DNA from: Thioalkalivibrio sp. ALJ3 | GTDB taxonomy: Bacteria; Pseudomonadota; Gammaproteobacteria; Ectothiorhodospirales; Ectothiorhodospiraceae | Length of the DNA stretch: 64,000 nucleotides | Assembly (NCBI RefSeq): GCF_000377205.1 | Contig: NZ_KB897905.1 | Coordinates: 740,586 to 804,585 of the forward strand | Direction: 5' to 3' | Shown: positions 52,300 to 61,602 of the stretch, piece after piece | Numbering within the stretch: the stretch's first letter is position 1 | Layout: each line of letters begins with the position of its first letter | The notes under the pieces: model-generated | What the model was told of the DNA's origin: nothing | The model's input: only the letters and a program-made list of their open reading frames with translations | Database searches by the model: none | Translations under genes and position numbers: made by a program

Positions 52300-53907
52300 G
52301 TGACCCAGCGCATACCGGTAGTCGATCTCTTTGCGGGGCCCGGCGGGCTGGGTGAAGGGTTTGCCTCGCTCAGCGACTTCTTTCGCATAGAGGTGTCCGC
52401 GGAATGTTCGGTTCCTGCTCACAAGACACTGAGGCTCCGGGCATTCAAGCGACTTCTCGACGAAGGCGGGAGCTCCCTGGACGACTATTACCGGTACGTT
52501 CAGGGACACAACTCCGTCCCTTATTCGGACAGAACCCGAGATGCATGGGAAGAGGCCGGCCACGAAGCGCTGCGTGTCACGCTCGGTGACCCGGACGATG
52601 ACAGGTGGTTTGCCGGCAAGCTCGATGAACGGGGGTTCGATGGCGCGAATGGCGTCCTGATCGGCGGCCCTCCGTGCCAGGCGTACTCGCTTGTCGGCCG
52701 TGCCCGGAATCGCGGTATCGCCGGGTACGTGCCCGAGGAAGACAAGAGGCATTTTCTTTATCGTGAATACCTCAAGCTAATCCAGCACTATCGCCCGGCC
52801 GTCTTTGTCATGGAGAACGTGAAGGGGATTCTCACCTCCAGGGTTGGTGGCGAACGCATCTTTCACCGAATTCTGGAAGACTTGGTGGATCCCGACGAAG
52901 CCCTCGGGCGGGGCAGCAACGGCCCGGGTTATCGCATCCACTCTCTCGTTGATCCCGAGGTTGTCTTCAGGCGGGGTGACTCGCCCGCCTGCCTTCGAGG
53001 CCATGAATTTCTGGTCCGCTCCGAAGATTACGGTATTCCACAGACCCGTCACCGGGTATTCCTTGTCGGCATTCGGGAAGACATAGAAGCTGTCCCCGGG
53101 GTGCTGGAAACTCGCCAGAAGATCTCCCTCAGTCAGGCTCTGGCCGATCTTCCGCCCCTTCGGAGCGGGCTGTCTCGAGGTGACAGTCAGGATGCCTGGG
53201 TAGACGCTGTCCGGGATCAGATCAGCCAGCTCGCCCGTGACGCGCGAAGTCACGGTCAGAGCGATATTGCGGCCAGGCTCGAGCGTACGCGTCGCGAGAT
53301 ACGGGACAAGCAAAGCTGGTCCCGTGGTGGCCTGAGATGTCCGAAGGTGGCGATCTGCCGGCTCCCCGAACACGAAGCGCTCGAGCGGTGGTGGAACGAT
53401 GACGGGCTTGAAAGTGTGCTCAACCACGAGGCCCGCTCCCATATGCCTAGTGACCTGGGTCGATACGTCTACGCAGCGACATTCGCGAGGGAGTACGGCC
53501 GTTCGCCTTCCGGCGCTGGAGACTTCCCCTTGCCGAGTCTGGCTCCCAACCACGCAAACTGGATGAGTGGAAAATTTGCGGACCGCTTCCGTGTCCAGTT
53601 GCGAGACGAGCCGGCGAAGACGATAACAAGCCACATATCCAAGGACGGGCATTACTACATTCACCACGACCCGGAACAGTGCCGATCCCTTACGGTACGC
53701 GAAGCCGCCCGCATCCAGACGTTTCCCGACAACTACTTCTTCGAGGGCAATCGCACCGAGCAGTATCATCAGGTCGGTAATGCCGTACCGCCTTGGCTCG
53801 CTCGACAGATTGCGCTGCTCGTGAAGGAAGTGCTTGTCGCTCACAAGCAAGAAGGGGGCCGCGTCACTGTCCGGGGCGCAGACAGAAAAACGGAAGTCGC
53901 TATTTGA
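52300..53907 (+). CDS. DNA (cytosine-5)-methyltransferase
   Basis: The 535-residue enzyme shows the ordered C5-methylase motifs: I VVDLFAGPGGLGEGF near residue 7, IV GGPPCQAYS with catalytic Cys126, VI MENVKG near 170, VIII QTRHRVFLVGI near 252, and X QVGNAVPPWLARQI near the C-terminus. The long stretch between VIII and IX is the target recognition domain, so specificity cannot be read. GTG 52300 is chosen because it follows AAGGA and the frame upstream overlaps vsr. It methylates host sites that the island's effector genes presumably spare. Confidence 0.93.
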   Translation: MTQRIPVVDLFAGPGGLGEGFASLSDFFRIEVSAECSVPAHKTLRLRAFKRLLDEGGSSLDDYYRYVQGHNSVPYSDRTRDAWEEAGHEALRVTLGDPDDDRWFAGKLDERGFDGANGVLIGGPPCQAYSLVGRARNRGIAGYVPEEDKRHFLYREYLKLIQHYRPAVFVMENVKGILTSRVGGERIFHRILEDLVDPDEALGRGSNGPGYRIHSLVDPEVVFRRGDSPACLRGHEFLVRSEDYGIPQTRHRVFLVGIREDIEAVPGVLETRQKISLSQALADLPPLRSGLSRGDSQDAWVDAVRDQISQLARDARSHGQSDIAARLERTRREIRDKQSWSRGGLRCPKVAICRLPEHEALERWWNDDGLESVLNHEARSHMPSDLGRYVYAATFAREYGRSPSGAGDFPLPSLAPNHANWMSGKFADRFRVQLRDEPAKTITSHISKDGHYYIHHDPEQCRSLTVREAARIQTFPDNYFFEGNRTEQYHQVGNAVPPWLARQIALLVKEVLVAHKQEGGRVTVRGADRKTEVAI

Positions 53908-53929
53908 TTCAGGACTGGATCGAACAGTC

Positions 53930-54091
53930 ATGTCTGACGAAGGGGCTTCTCGGGGCCGAGTGAAACACTCCAGCGTTGACCCTGCCCGGGAGCTCGTTGT
54001 CATCAAGCCTGTGACACATGAAGATCGATGTGCGGCGTTTAAGGGGGGGCGGAATTTCCCAGCCGGCCTTGATTCTGCAATGACCGCGTGA
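53930..54091 (+). CDS. Small ORF of unknown status (53 aa)
   Basis: A 53-codon frame begins ATG 53930 (MSDEGASRGRVKH) and ends at 54091, filling most of the 233-base gap between the methylase and the Z1 gene. Only a GGA 10 bases upstream resembles a ribosome site. Composition is charged and without hydrophobic stretches. I do not recognise it and cannot exclude a chance frame. Its position in the same direction and between two coupled defence genes is the only support. Confidence 0.25.
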   Translation: MSDEGASRGRVKHSSVDPARELVVIKPVTHEDRCAAFKGGRNFPAGLDSAMTA

Positions 54092-54140
54092 TTTTTTACG
54101 GCTGTGTCCGCACCGCTGATATTAGCCTTTTCGCCATTCG

Positions 54141-56792
54141 ATGGGGGCGTTTATGCCAGGGCCACAAGTAGATAGTCTGATTGAGCGTATTCGTCAGGCC
54201 CTTCCACGACACGGGCATCTTGATGCTGCTGTTACAGCAGTTCGGGGCGAGCTGGATACGCTGGCCCCCGGGCTTGCGCAACAGCTGGCTGCAGAAATCG
54301 ACGAAGCTCGGGATCTCGTCGCTCGGGAATTCGAACGGATAGACATACTCCACACGTATTCCGTTATCAGAAAGCGTCCACAGTGGTATTTCGGTCCTAA
54401 GCCCACCGACCTGCACTGGCCTGCGGTCAAGGCATATCTTCTGAACCGGAAGGGGTGGCCGGAAGATGATGTTCGGGGGATCGACGACGCTTCCAACGAG
54501 GTTGTGTCCGTACTGGAGAACCCCCGGAACCCCGATAAAAATCAGTTCTCCGCCCGGGGGCTGGTTGTCGGTCATGTCCAGTCGGGAAAGACCGCCAACA
54601 TGACCGCGGTTATCGCGAAGGCGCTGGACGCCGGGTACGACACGGTCATCGTCCTTGCCGGCCTCACCAATAAGTTGCGGTATCAGACACAGCGCCGACT
54701 TCACGCGGACCTTGTCCAGCGGAATCCACTCAGTTGGCAGGTTCTGACCCCTAATGACATGGATAGGGATTTCCGTGCGCCACCTCAAGGCGGATTCCTG
54801 TCGCATGTCGACAAGGCGCAGCTAGCCGTGATCAAGAAGAACGTGTCGCCACTGGGAGAACTCAAGAGGGCGATCAACGAGACCTATCCGGCTGTCCTCA
54901 GGCAACTCAGAGTCCTCGTGATTGATGACGAATGCGACCAGGCTAGCGTGAACTCAGCGCGAGACGAATTGGACATGACCGCCATCAATCAGCGCATCCG
55001 CGAAATCCTGTCTCTTGTGCCGGCCGCCACGTACGTTGGTTACACGGCCACGCCATTCGCCAATGTTCTGATCAACCCATACCGCGTTGATGGGCAGGAA
55101 CTGGACGATCTCTACCCGCGGGATTTCATTACTGCACTTCCGCATCCGGAAAGATACTTCGGGACGGAGCGCCTGTTTGGAAAGACCCCGGACGACCCTG
55201 GAACCCCACGACCCGAGGAGGAGGGTCTCGACATGATCCGGGAAGTTCCCCCGGAAGATGAGACACTACTGCAACCGCGCAACCGGAACGAGCGGGATGC
55301 ATTTCAGCCTGTCATGACGTCCAGCCTCGAAGAAGCGATCCTGTATTTCCTTGCCTGCTGCGCCGCAAGGCATGCGCGAGGCGACGGCGAGGAACACATG
55401 ACGATGCTAGTCCACACGTCGGCCTATGTGACAGCGCACGAGCGTGTCGCCTCCCTCATACAGGGCTGGGTCGATATCAACAGGGGCAATCTAGCCGACC
55501 GCGACTCGGACCTTGGCAAGAGGATCCAGAGGATATGGGATGACGAGGCCGGACGGCTTCCGGCCAGCATTACCGAAGCCCCTCGAGTGTCGACGGGGCA
55601 GATCTTCGAGTACTTGCCGAGGGTGCTGGACCGGCTCGAATTCCCGGTAGAGAACGGAGCGAGCGACGACCGTATTGATTACACCGTCCCGTCACGGACC
55701 TATGTCGTCGTCGGTGGCTCGATACTCGCTCGTGGCCTTACGCTCGAAGGGCTGATGGTGAGCTACTTTCTGAGATCAGCAAACCAGTACGACACGCTGC
55801 TGCAAATGGGTCGTTGGTTCGGTTATCGCCCCGGCTACGAAGATCTCCCGCGAATCTTTATGCCAAATGAACTCAAGCTGAGGTTCAGGGCATTGGCGGC
55901 TGTTGAGCAGGAAATCCGCGACGATATCGAGCAGTATCGATTGCAGGACCTGACTCCAATGGACATCGCGGTGCGTGTTCGCGCCATACCCGGCATGGCA
56001 ATAACCGCTGCTAGCAAGGTGCGGGCGGCCCGTCGTTGCGCGGTCAGTTACTGGGGTACCCACCGCCAGACCTTCCGGTTTGCTCACTTGGATAGAGACT
56101 TACTGAAACAGAACTGGCATGCCGGGGCGGAACTCATCAGCCGGATCGAGACCCTCGGCTTGCGGGACAAAGAGGCAGAAGCAACTGGTCGAAAGCTTTG
56201 GCGCAAAGTCCCGAGATCGTCAGTGCGTCGGTTCCTGGAATCCTTCACGATGGAACCGTCTCACGCCGACCTGCAGCCTGATCTGCTGATCCCCTTCCTT
56301 GAAGGTGGCGACCCCCGCCTTGACCATTGGAATGTGGGCATTGTGGAATCCGGGCGAGGAGATCTCTCTGAGTTCGAGCTTGGCAGTGTCGGACAGCTTA
56401 GAACGGTGCGGCGCGCCAAATTGGACGACCCGGGGCAGATCGCTGACATCAAGGCTCTCATGTCCAAGCAGGACATCGTTTTCGACTGCGGCAATCGCAT
56501 CGAGCAATCCGGTGGGTGGGACGACCTAAAGGCGGCGCGTCTCGAGGAAGTCGGGCAGGTGCCACTACTTCTTCTCTACGCCATCGATCGGTACTCGGCT
56601 CCTGATCCCAAAAGAACGACGCGCAAGCCGCTGGATGCGCTGCACGATGTCTTGGGCCTAGGCATCGTGTTCCCGGGTTCCATCACCGAGGGCGGGAATT
56701 ACATTTCGGTCGAACTGAAGCCGATCTCTGCAGAGGAAATCGAAGAGATTGAAGAAGAAGAAGCCGCGCAGGCGGAGGCAGCCGGTGTCTGA
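54141..56792 (+). CDS. Z1-domain protein (SF2-type ATPase)
   Basis: The 883-residue protein has the superfamily 2 core of Z1-domain proteins: Walker A GHVQSGKT at residues 144-151, a Walker B-like IDDECD at 261-266, motif III-like YTATPFANVL at 301-310 and the arginine-finger motif QMGRWFGYRPGYEDL in the second half. The C-terminal 300 residues are specific, ending in a Glu-rich tail. ATG 54141 is used; ATG 54153 has a slightly better G-rich site. Z1 proteins are predicted DNA translocases of restriction-like systems. The stop overlaps the next gene start, so translation is coupled. Confidence 0.9.
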   Translation: MGAFMPGPQVDSLIERIRQALPRHGHLDAAVTAVRGELDTLAPGLAQQLAAEIDEARDLVAREFERIDILHTYSVIRKRPQWYFGPKPTDLHWPAVKAYLLNRKGWPEDDVRGIDDASNEVVSVLENPRNPDKNQFSARGLVVGHVQSGKTANMTAVIAKALDAGYDTVIVLAGLTNKLRYQTQRRLHADLVQRNPLSWQVLTPNDMDRDFRAPPQGGFLSHVDKAQLAVIKKNVSPLGELKRAINETYPAVLRQLRVLVIDDECDQASVNSARDELDMTAINQRIREILSLVPAATYVGYTATPFANVLINPYRVDGQELDDLYPRDFITALPHPERYFGTERLFGKTPDDPGTPRPEEEGLDMIREVPPEDETLLQPRNRNERDAFQPVMTSSLEEAILYFLACCAARHARGDGEEHMTMLVHTSAYVTAHERVASLIQGWVDINRGNLADRDSDLGKRIQRIWDDEAGRLPASITEAPRVSTGQIFEYLPRVLDRLEFPVENGASDDRIDYTVPSRTYVVVGGSILARGLTLEGLMVSYFLRSANQYDTLLQMGRWFGYRPGYEDLPRIFMPNELKLRFRALAAVEQEIRDDIEQYRLQDLTPMDIAVRVRAIPGMAITAASKVRAARRCAVSYWGTHRQTFRFAHLDRDLLKQNWHAGAELISRIETLGLRDKEAEATGRKLWRKVPRSSVRRFLESFTMEPSHADLQPDLLIPFLEGGDPRLDHWNVGIVESGRGDLSEFELGSVGQLRTVRRAKLDDPGQIADIKALMSKQDIVFDCGNRIEQSGGWDDLKAARLEEVGQVPLLLLYAIDRYSAPDPKRTTRKPLDALHDVLGLGIVFPGSITEGGNYISVELKPISAEEIEEIEEEEAAQAEAAGV

Positions 56793-57798
56793 GAGTCGCG
56801 CCGAGGGGGCTGTCGCCGGGCAATGGAATGTCCTTCGCGCCGGCGGAGGTGGTGGTGATGGCCTTGAGGTGCCTTCTCTGGCTCTAGCGGCAAGTACTGA
56901 CGCGGGCCGCATCCGTCTCGCCGTTGGTCCGAACGGCGAAGCAAGGCTTCTTGTTCCATTGGCGCGGGATGACCGCCCGCATCCAATGGAGCCAGGGCCT
57001 GCCTTGCGTATCAGCGTATCGACCTTGATGCACAAAGGCCGCGCATTGCGGTTCTTGGATGTCATGTGTCTGTCAAACGAACTCGAAGCCGTGTTCGGGG
57101 ACGTCGTGGACGAGATACTTGCCCGCATTGCTGCAGGAGCGGGTGTCTCCGAAGCGACGAGCAAGACCATCGAGGATTTTCGTGCACTGCTGGTTCCGCA
57201 GTCCCATCGCGAACTAGAGAGGAGCCAGGTTGCAGGCCTCGTAGCAGAACTCATTGTACTGAACCGGCTCCTTGACCTTTCGCCATCTGCCTGGCGCACA
57301 TGGCGTGGGCCCATGGGTGATCGTCATGATTTCAGGGTTCGTGACAAATCTCTCGAGGTTAAGGCATCACTTCGAGCGGGCGTCAGCATTGTCACTATCA
57401 ACGGACTGAAGCAGCTGGAGCCCCCTTCGAATGGATCACTCCAGCTTCTCCACGTTGTCCTTGAAGCGGTCGATGGTGGCCTTCTGACTGTTTCCGCCTT
57501 GGGCGGCAAGGCACTTTCACAGGCAGATGATTCCTCGGGGCTCCGGGAGCTGCTGTTGTCCGTCGGTTGCAGTGACATTCATGATCAGAGATGGAACCGC
57601 CACGCCTTTCGGCTCGAAAGGGAGCTCCTCTATTCCGTTTCAGGCGATTTTCCCCGGATCGCTCCATCATGTTTCGCAGACGGCGACGTGCCGGCGGGCA
57701 TCGTCGATGCAACCTATCAAGTCGATCTTGGCTTCGCGGAAGATTGCATTCGGTCCCCCGCCGAGTTTGAGGACTTGCTTCGAGAATTCACCACATGA
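56785..57798 (+). CDS. PD-(D/E)XK nuclease-fold protein (DUF4420-type)
   Basis: The 337-residue protein carries a PD-(D/E)XK-like site: Glu155 in GLVAELIVL, Asp182 in DRHDF and Glu191-x-Lys193 in SLEVKASLR. GTG 56785 has GGAGG at 56774-56778 six bases upstream and overlaps the Z1 stop by 8 bases, which fixes it over the TTG at 56749. The family is found beside Z1 and GHKL genes and is the probable DNA-cutting subunit. It is coupled to the following GHKL gene by ATGA. Confidence 0.85.
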   Translation: MSESRAEGAVAGQWNVLRAGGGGGDGLEVPSLALAASTDAGRIRLAVGPNGEARLLVPLARDDRPHPMEPGPALRISVSTLMHKGRALRFLDVMCLSNELEAVFGDVVDEILARIAAGAGVSEATSKTIEDFRALLVPQSHRELERSQVAGLVAELIVLNRLLDLSPSAWRTWRGPMGDRHDFRVRDKSLEVKASLRAGVSIVTINGLKQLEPPSNGSLQLLHVVLEAVDGGLLTVSALGGKALSQADDSSGLRELLLSVGCSDIHDQRWNRHAFRLERELLYSVSGDFPRIAPSCFADGDVPAGIVDATYQVDLGFAEDCIRSPAEFEDLLREFTT

Positions 57799-59648
57799 TC
57801 GTGCCCGTTCTTGACCTGCACTCGGAGCCCTACGGTGCTACTGGCAACATAGGCGAAAATTTCCGGAAATTACTTGGCGCTCCGACCCTGGATCCCTTGC
57901 AAACCGTCATACGGGAGTCCGTCCAGAATATTGCCGATGCTGCAAAACTTGGAAGAGGCCCGGAAATCCTCATCAGAATCCGAAGGCTTACTCCTGCTCA
58001 GCGTGACCTGCTCAGAATCCGGGGCCTCGCGGAATTGCCCGACGAACCGACGTCCGACAATCTGATCCGCAGAGCCCTGGATCGCGAGCCCTTGGTTGTT
58101 CTGGAAATCTGTGACTTCGGAACAACGGGCCTGGGAGGACCAACACGATCAGACCGGATTCCTGTCGGGACGAAGCGCACCGACTTCATCAACTTCCTGC
58201 GCAACATCGGAACACCTCGAGACACCGAGTACGGTGGCGGAACCTACGGCTTCGGCAAGGTTGCGCTGTATCGCGCGAGCTCATGCAGCACGATCATAGT
58301 CGACACCCTTCCGCACGGCGTCGGCCCTGACAGCCGTCGACTCATGGGCTGTCATGTCGGACGGTCTTTCGAGATTCCGGAAGATGGCATGCTCCGCCGG
58401 TTTACCGGGCGGCACTGGTGGGGAGTACGGGATCCAGAAGACGCGATTGTAGAACCGTTAACCGGGGCGAGTGCCGATGAATTTGCCAGCGCCCTCGGCT
58501 TTCCCGATCGCCGGCAGTGGGGCAGCGGAACCTCAATCATGATCATCGGATTTCAGGCCGAAGATGAGGACCTCCGAATAACGGCACACCGCATCGTCGA
58601 GTCACTCCTTTGGAATTTCTGGCCGAGATTGATGGCGGATGCGCCTGACGCCCGACGGTTTCGGTGCAGGATTATGCTTGACGATGAGGAGGTTCCCGTA
58701 CCGGAACCCGAAAGCCTTGCTCCATTCGATCTATTCTGCAAGGCCATGCGAGCGGCGCGCCGCCGAGAGGGAAATGACGTTCGCCCTATCGAGTCCTTGA
58801 GGCCACCGAAACGTGTCGGAACTCTTGCCATCGAGAAGGGGTTGAAGTCGCCACGTCGTCGCCTTGTGGCGGCAGATTCGCTCGTACCAGAGCAGGTTCA
58901 CCACATCGCGCTCATGCGGCCTATTGAACTCGTCGTGAAATACCTTGAGGGCAACCCGCTTCCAGACGGGCGTTTCGAATGGACTGGAGTGTTTCTGGCG
59001 AGTGACGAGGATGAGGTCGAACGCGCCTTCGCTGATTCCGAACCGCCCGCTCATGATGACTGGGTCCCGGGCAACCTTCCCAAGGGAAACCCAAAGCGCT
59101 ACGTGAACAAGGCGCTGAAAGAGCTTGGCGGGGTGGCTAAAGAGATGGGCCTGGAGTCAACACCACAAGGAACGGGCAGCCGCAACGACGGACCGCCGTT
59201 AGCACGGCTGGCGGGACGGCTGGGTGCTGTTCTCGAGGGTGTTGAAGGAGATGGTGCCGGCCGCCGCCGCGGAACTGGTGGGGGCGGCGGACCCCGGCCG
59301 AGGCGCGCGCGAGCTACGCGCCCAAGCTTCGAACGTCTGGAAACCCAAGCGACGGGAAAGGTTGCCGTATTTTCGACCGAAGTAACACAGGACACGAAAC
59401 GCAGTGGTTTCGCATTGAGCGCGTCGGCAGCCGTTGCCGTGGAGGGGGCAGGACTTGGGCATATGGCGGAGGATGCACCGAAACCCGAAGTGCTTTCCAT
59501 TCAATGTTCTGACGGTAGCGAAGTCGCCGATGGCCCGGTCTTCAATCTTTCCGGACGCGAGGGATGCTTCGAGATTTTCGTGCGAGTCCCTGATGACTGC
59601 GCGGTCACAGCTGCGGTCGATGTTCTGGAAGGGGCGCCTTCGACATGA
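57795..59648 (+). CDS. GHKL-type ATPase (MutL/MORC-like)
   Basis: The 617-residue protein has the Bergerat ATP-binding fold: N-box ESVQNIADA with Glu41, Asn45 and Asp48, the G1-type EICDFGTTGL with Asp107, and the G2 lid GGGTYGFGKVALY near residues 147-159. The middle is beta/alpha mixed; the segment near residues 480-510 is a Gly/Arg-rich linker (GRRRGTGGGGG). MutL/MORC-like members occur in predicted restriction-modification islands with Z1 and PD-(D/E)XK proteins. It probably acts as an ATP-driven clamp controlling the nuclease. Confidence 0.88.
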   Translation: MIVPVLDLHSEPYGATGNIGENFRKLLGAPTLDPLQTVIRESVQNIADAAKLGRGPEILIRIRRLTPAQRDLLRIRGLAELPDEPTSDNLIRRALDREPLVVLEICDFGTTGLGGPTRSDRIPVGTKRTDFINFLRNIGTPRDTEYGGGTYGFGKVALYRASSCSTIIVDTLPHGVGPDSRRLMGCHVGRSFEIPEDGMLRRFTGRHWWGVRDPEDAIVEPLTGASADEFASALGFPDRRQWGSGTSIMIIGFQAEDEDLRITAHRIVESLLWNFWPRLMADAPDARRFRCRIMLDDEEVPVPEPESLAPFDLFCKAMRAARRREGNDVRPIESLRPPKRVGTLAIEKGLKSPRRRLVAADSLVPEQVHHIALMRPIELVVKYLEGNPLPDGRFEWTGVFLASDEDEVERAFADSEPPAHDDWVPGNLPKGNPKRYVNKALKELGGVAKEMGLESTPQGTGSRNDGPPLARLAGRLGAVLEGVEGDGAGRRRGTGGGGGPRPRRARATRPSFERLETQATGKVAVFSTEVTQDTKRSGFALSASAAVAVEGAGLGHMAEDAPKPEVLSIQCSDGSEVADGPVFNLSGREGCFEIFVRVPDDCAVTAAVDVLEGAPST

Positions 59649-60550
59649 ATCGAAGAATTGCCTTCCCTTTCCTTACGCTTTCGCATGCCTCGGTCGAGGC
59701 GGCGCCTTGGGAGATTTCGCTCGACGGCGATGAGTGGGTTGAAGCAGGCGAGTTTCTGCAGAACTGGGATTCGTCCTGCGACGTGCACGTGCGGCGAACG
59801 GTCCGGTTGGTGCCAGAAGTTGCAGGAGCTGATTTGTCCCTCTCGGTCGACGACCTTCAGCTATCTTTGGGCGTCCGTATGGGTACGGGGCAGGGGCGCC
59901 TGCCGCGTTTGGTCATCGGCAGGCATTCGGAATGCGTGAATTGGGAAAGCCCTGTCTGTAAATTCGAGCGGATAATCGAGGGGCGAGCGCTCTCGATGGT
60001 TCTCGATCTTCAGACGGAGGTGATACTGGCCTCTTCTCCAATCTCGCCGGGCGTGCTTTCCCCGCGAATCACGGGCGACCGCGTATGGTCGGACAGCGTG
60101 CGTGTCCGCCTCGAGGGCGAGGAGCCCCGTTTCCCGATTGAAACGGCCAATCTTGTCCAGCTCTTGGGGGAAGGCATCGTTGGCAGTGCGCCATGGTATC
60201 TGCACTGGTCGCCACGGGACTGGAATCGGGATTTCAATGGCGCTGTCCGCCTGTACCTGAACGAGAGCGCGGCCGAATTTCTGGAGAGGATTGAGAATGA
60301 GGATCCGGCAACCCTTCAGCTCATCTTGGCGGACATCATGGGCCAGATCTGCGAAAGGTTTCTAGCCGATGCCGAAGCAATCGAGTCGATCGACACTGCG
60401 GAACCCGGTTCTCTTGGGGCCCAGGCAGCCTACTGGCTCCGCACAGCCTGGCCAGGAAAGGATGTCGCCTTTATTCGGTCTGTGCTCGATAGTCGTCCGG
60501 GCATGTTCCGGTCTGCCTTCCTTGCTCTTGCTGAGCTTGGGGAGGTCTAG
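59645..60550 (+). CDS. Defence-island protein of unknown function (301 aa)
   Basis: This 301-residue protein overlaps the GHKL stop by 4 bases (ATGA), so it is made with it. The N-terminal half looks beta-rich; the C-terminal 90 residues are helical (LQLILADIMGQICERFLADAE). No catalytic signature or membrane helix is seen. I do not recognise the family. Its tight coupling in the island argues that it is a real subunit, perhaps a sensor or specificity factor. Confidence 0.8.
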   Translation: MNRRIAFPFLTLSHASVEAAPWEISLDGDEWVEAGEFLQNWDSSCDVHVRRTVRLVPEVAGADLSLSVDDLQLSLGVRMGTGQGRLPRLVIGRHSECVNWESPVCKFERIIEGRALSMVLDLQTEVILASSPISPGVLSPRITGDRVWSDSVRVRLEGEEPRFPIETANLVQLLGEGIVGSAPWYLHWSPRDWNRDFNGAVRLYLNESAAEFLERIENEDPATLQLILADIMGQICERFLADAEAIESIDTAEPGSLGAQAAYWLRTAWPGKDVAFIRSVLDSRPGMFRSAFLALAELGEV

Positions 60551-61414
60551 ATGAACATTTTACTTCCAAGGCTTCCCAGCCCCGCCTGTGAAACTCTCGT
60601 CAGAAGTTTCCTTGAACAGGGCCCTGACAGATGGACGGGCTTTAATCCGGCGAACCTTCCGTCTTCGGTGCATTTCACGGCGACGGGCGGAACACCCCTA
60701 GGGCTTGCACAGATGACCCAATTGCGCGCCGACCTGGAGGAGCTTGCCCGCGCCCATGGTTTCGGGGACGGCAATGCCCGCAATTCTCTTGCCGCATTCG
60801 ATGCGAAAGTAGCGTCCTGGCTCGCGGAGGTGGATTTGTTTTCGACCGGTGAGGCGCTGAGGGACGATGTCTGGAGCTTTGTTGCTACCGTCATTGCACC
60901 CGACATCGTGTACTGGCGCTTCGGCGCTGCGATGGAGCGTTACACGGGCGGCGTACGGAACACGTTTCAGCGTCTGTGGATGCGCGGCCGCGTTCTCGAC
61001 CGGGGGGCGGAGCACCCAGAGCGCTGGAACTTGCTGGTGGAGTTGACCGAAGATGCCTTGGTTCAGATCACCGAGCGCCCCAGCATTGGAGGTGATCCGG
61101 TGCTTTCCTTGGCTGTGGCGGAGGCATGGGTACGAGCGTCGAAGCTTCACGGCAGATCCTCGATGGAAGACATCATGAGGAGGGCCGTACTAGGAATCCG
61201 CATCCGAAACGAGATCAGATCCCTATCCGATCTTTCAGCAACCGAACTTGCCAGCTTTCTCCACGAAATGTTCGGCATTCGCAATGAACTTGGTACAGCA
61301 GCGGCCGGCATGTCTGAGGGTGGAGATGAGGCGGACAGATCGGTGAACGATGACGTTGGGGGCGCGGGCAGATCTTGGTCCATGACAACGCTGTTCTCTA
61401 GACGAAGCCGCTAA
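60551..61414 (+). CDS. Defence-island protein, possibly DUF6339-like (287 aa)
   Basis: The 287-residue protein starts directly after the preceding stop codon. It is mostly helical, with WSFVATVIAPDIVYWRF near residue 118 and RNTFQRLWMRGRVLD near 144. From memory this resembles proteins labelled DUF6339 that follow Z1/PD-(D/E)XK/ATPase genes, but I cannot verify it here. No catalytic residues are evident. It is the last gene of the island operon; the C-terminal 35 residues are low-complexity and acidic. Confidence 0.75.
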   Translation: MNILLPRLPSPACETLVRSFLEQGPDRWTGFNPANLPSSVHFTATGGTPLGLAQMTQLRADLEELARAHGFGDGNARNSLAAFDAKVASWLAEVDLFSTGEALRDDVWSFVATVIAPDIVYWRFGAAMERYTGGVRNTFQRLWMRGRVLDRGAEHPERWNLLVELTEDALVQITERPSIGGDPVLSLAVAEAWVRASKLHGRSSMEDIMRRAVLGIRIRNEIRSLSDLSATELASFLHEMFGIRNELGTAAAGMSEGGDEADRSVNDDVGGAGRSWSMTTLFSRRSR

Positions 61415-61497
61415 TTGGGCAGTCTGGCCAAGCCACGGCAGGCTGCTGAGTTCGGCGTGAAGCACGCCTCCATTTTCTGCTCAATTGGCCTTGTGTA

Positions 61498-61557
61498 GTC
61501 CCTCCGCCGTACGCGAGTTTTCGGGTTGGGATGTCGAGCATAAGTCGGCCGCATTAT
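61498..61557 (+). pseudogene. Decayed 3' end of a second higA copy
   Basis: In frame, the segment reads about SAVREFSGWDVEHKSAA, matching the C-terminus PAVLVFPGWDVEHESAA of the intact antitoxin at 62527-62787, with the DNA match continuing past the lost stop codon to about 61576. Only the last 20 codons remain. It abuts the right end of the defence island. Confidence 0.75.
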
Positions 61558-61602
61558 CACCAGACCACTCCGGGGCCAGTTAACGTGCCGGGATCCGGGC
61601 GT

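Noticed and set aside
51788..61414. BREX, DISARM or classical type I restriction system
   Set aside because: No PglZ, BrxC-type, DrmA/B, HsdS or HsdR hallmarks are visible; the methylase is a C5 enzyme and the ATPases are Z1 and GHKL types.
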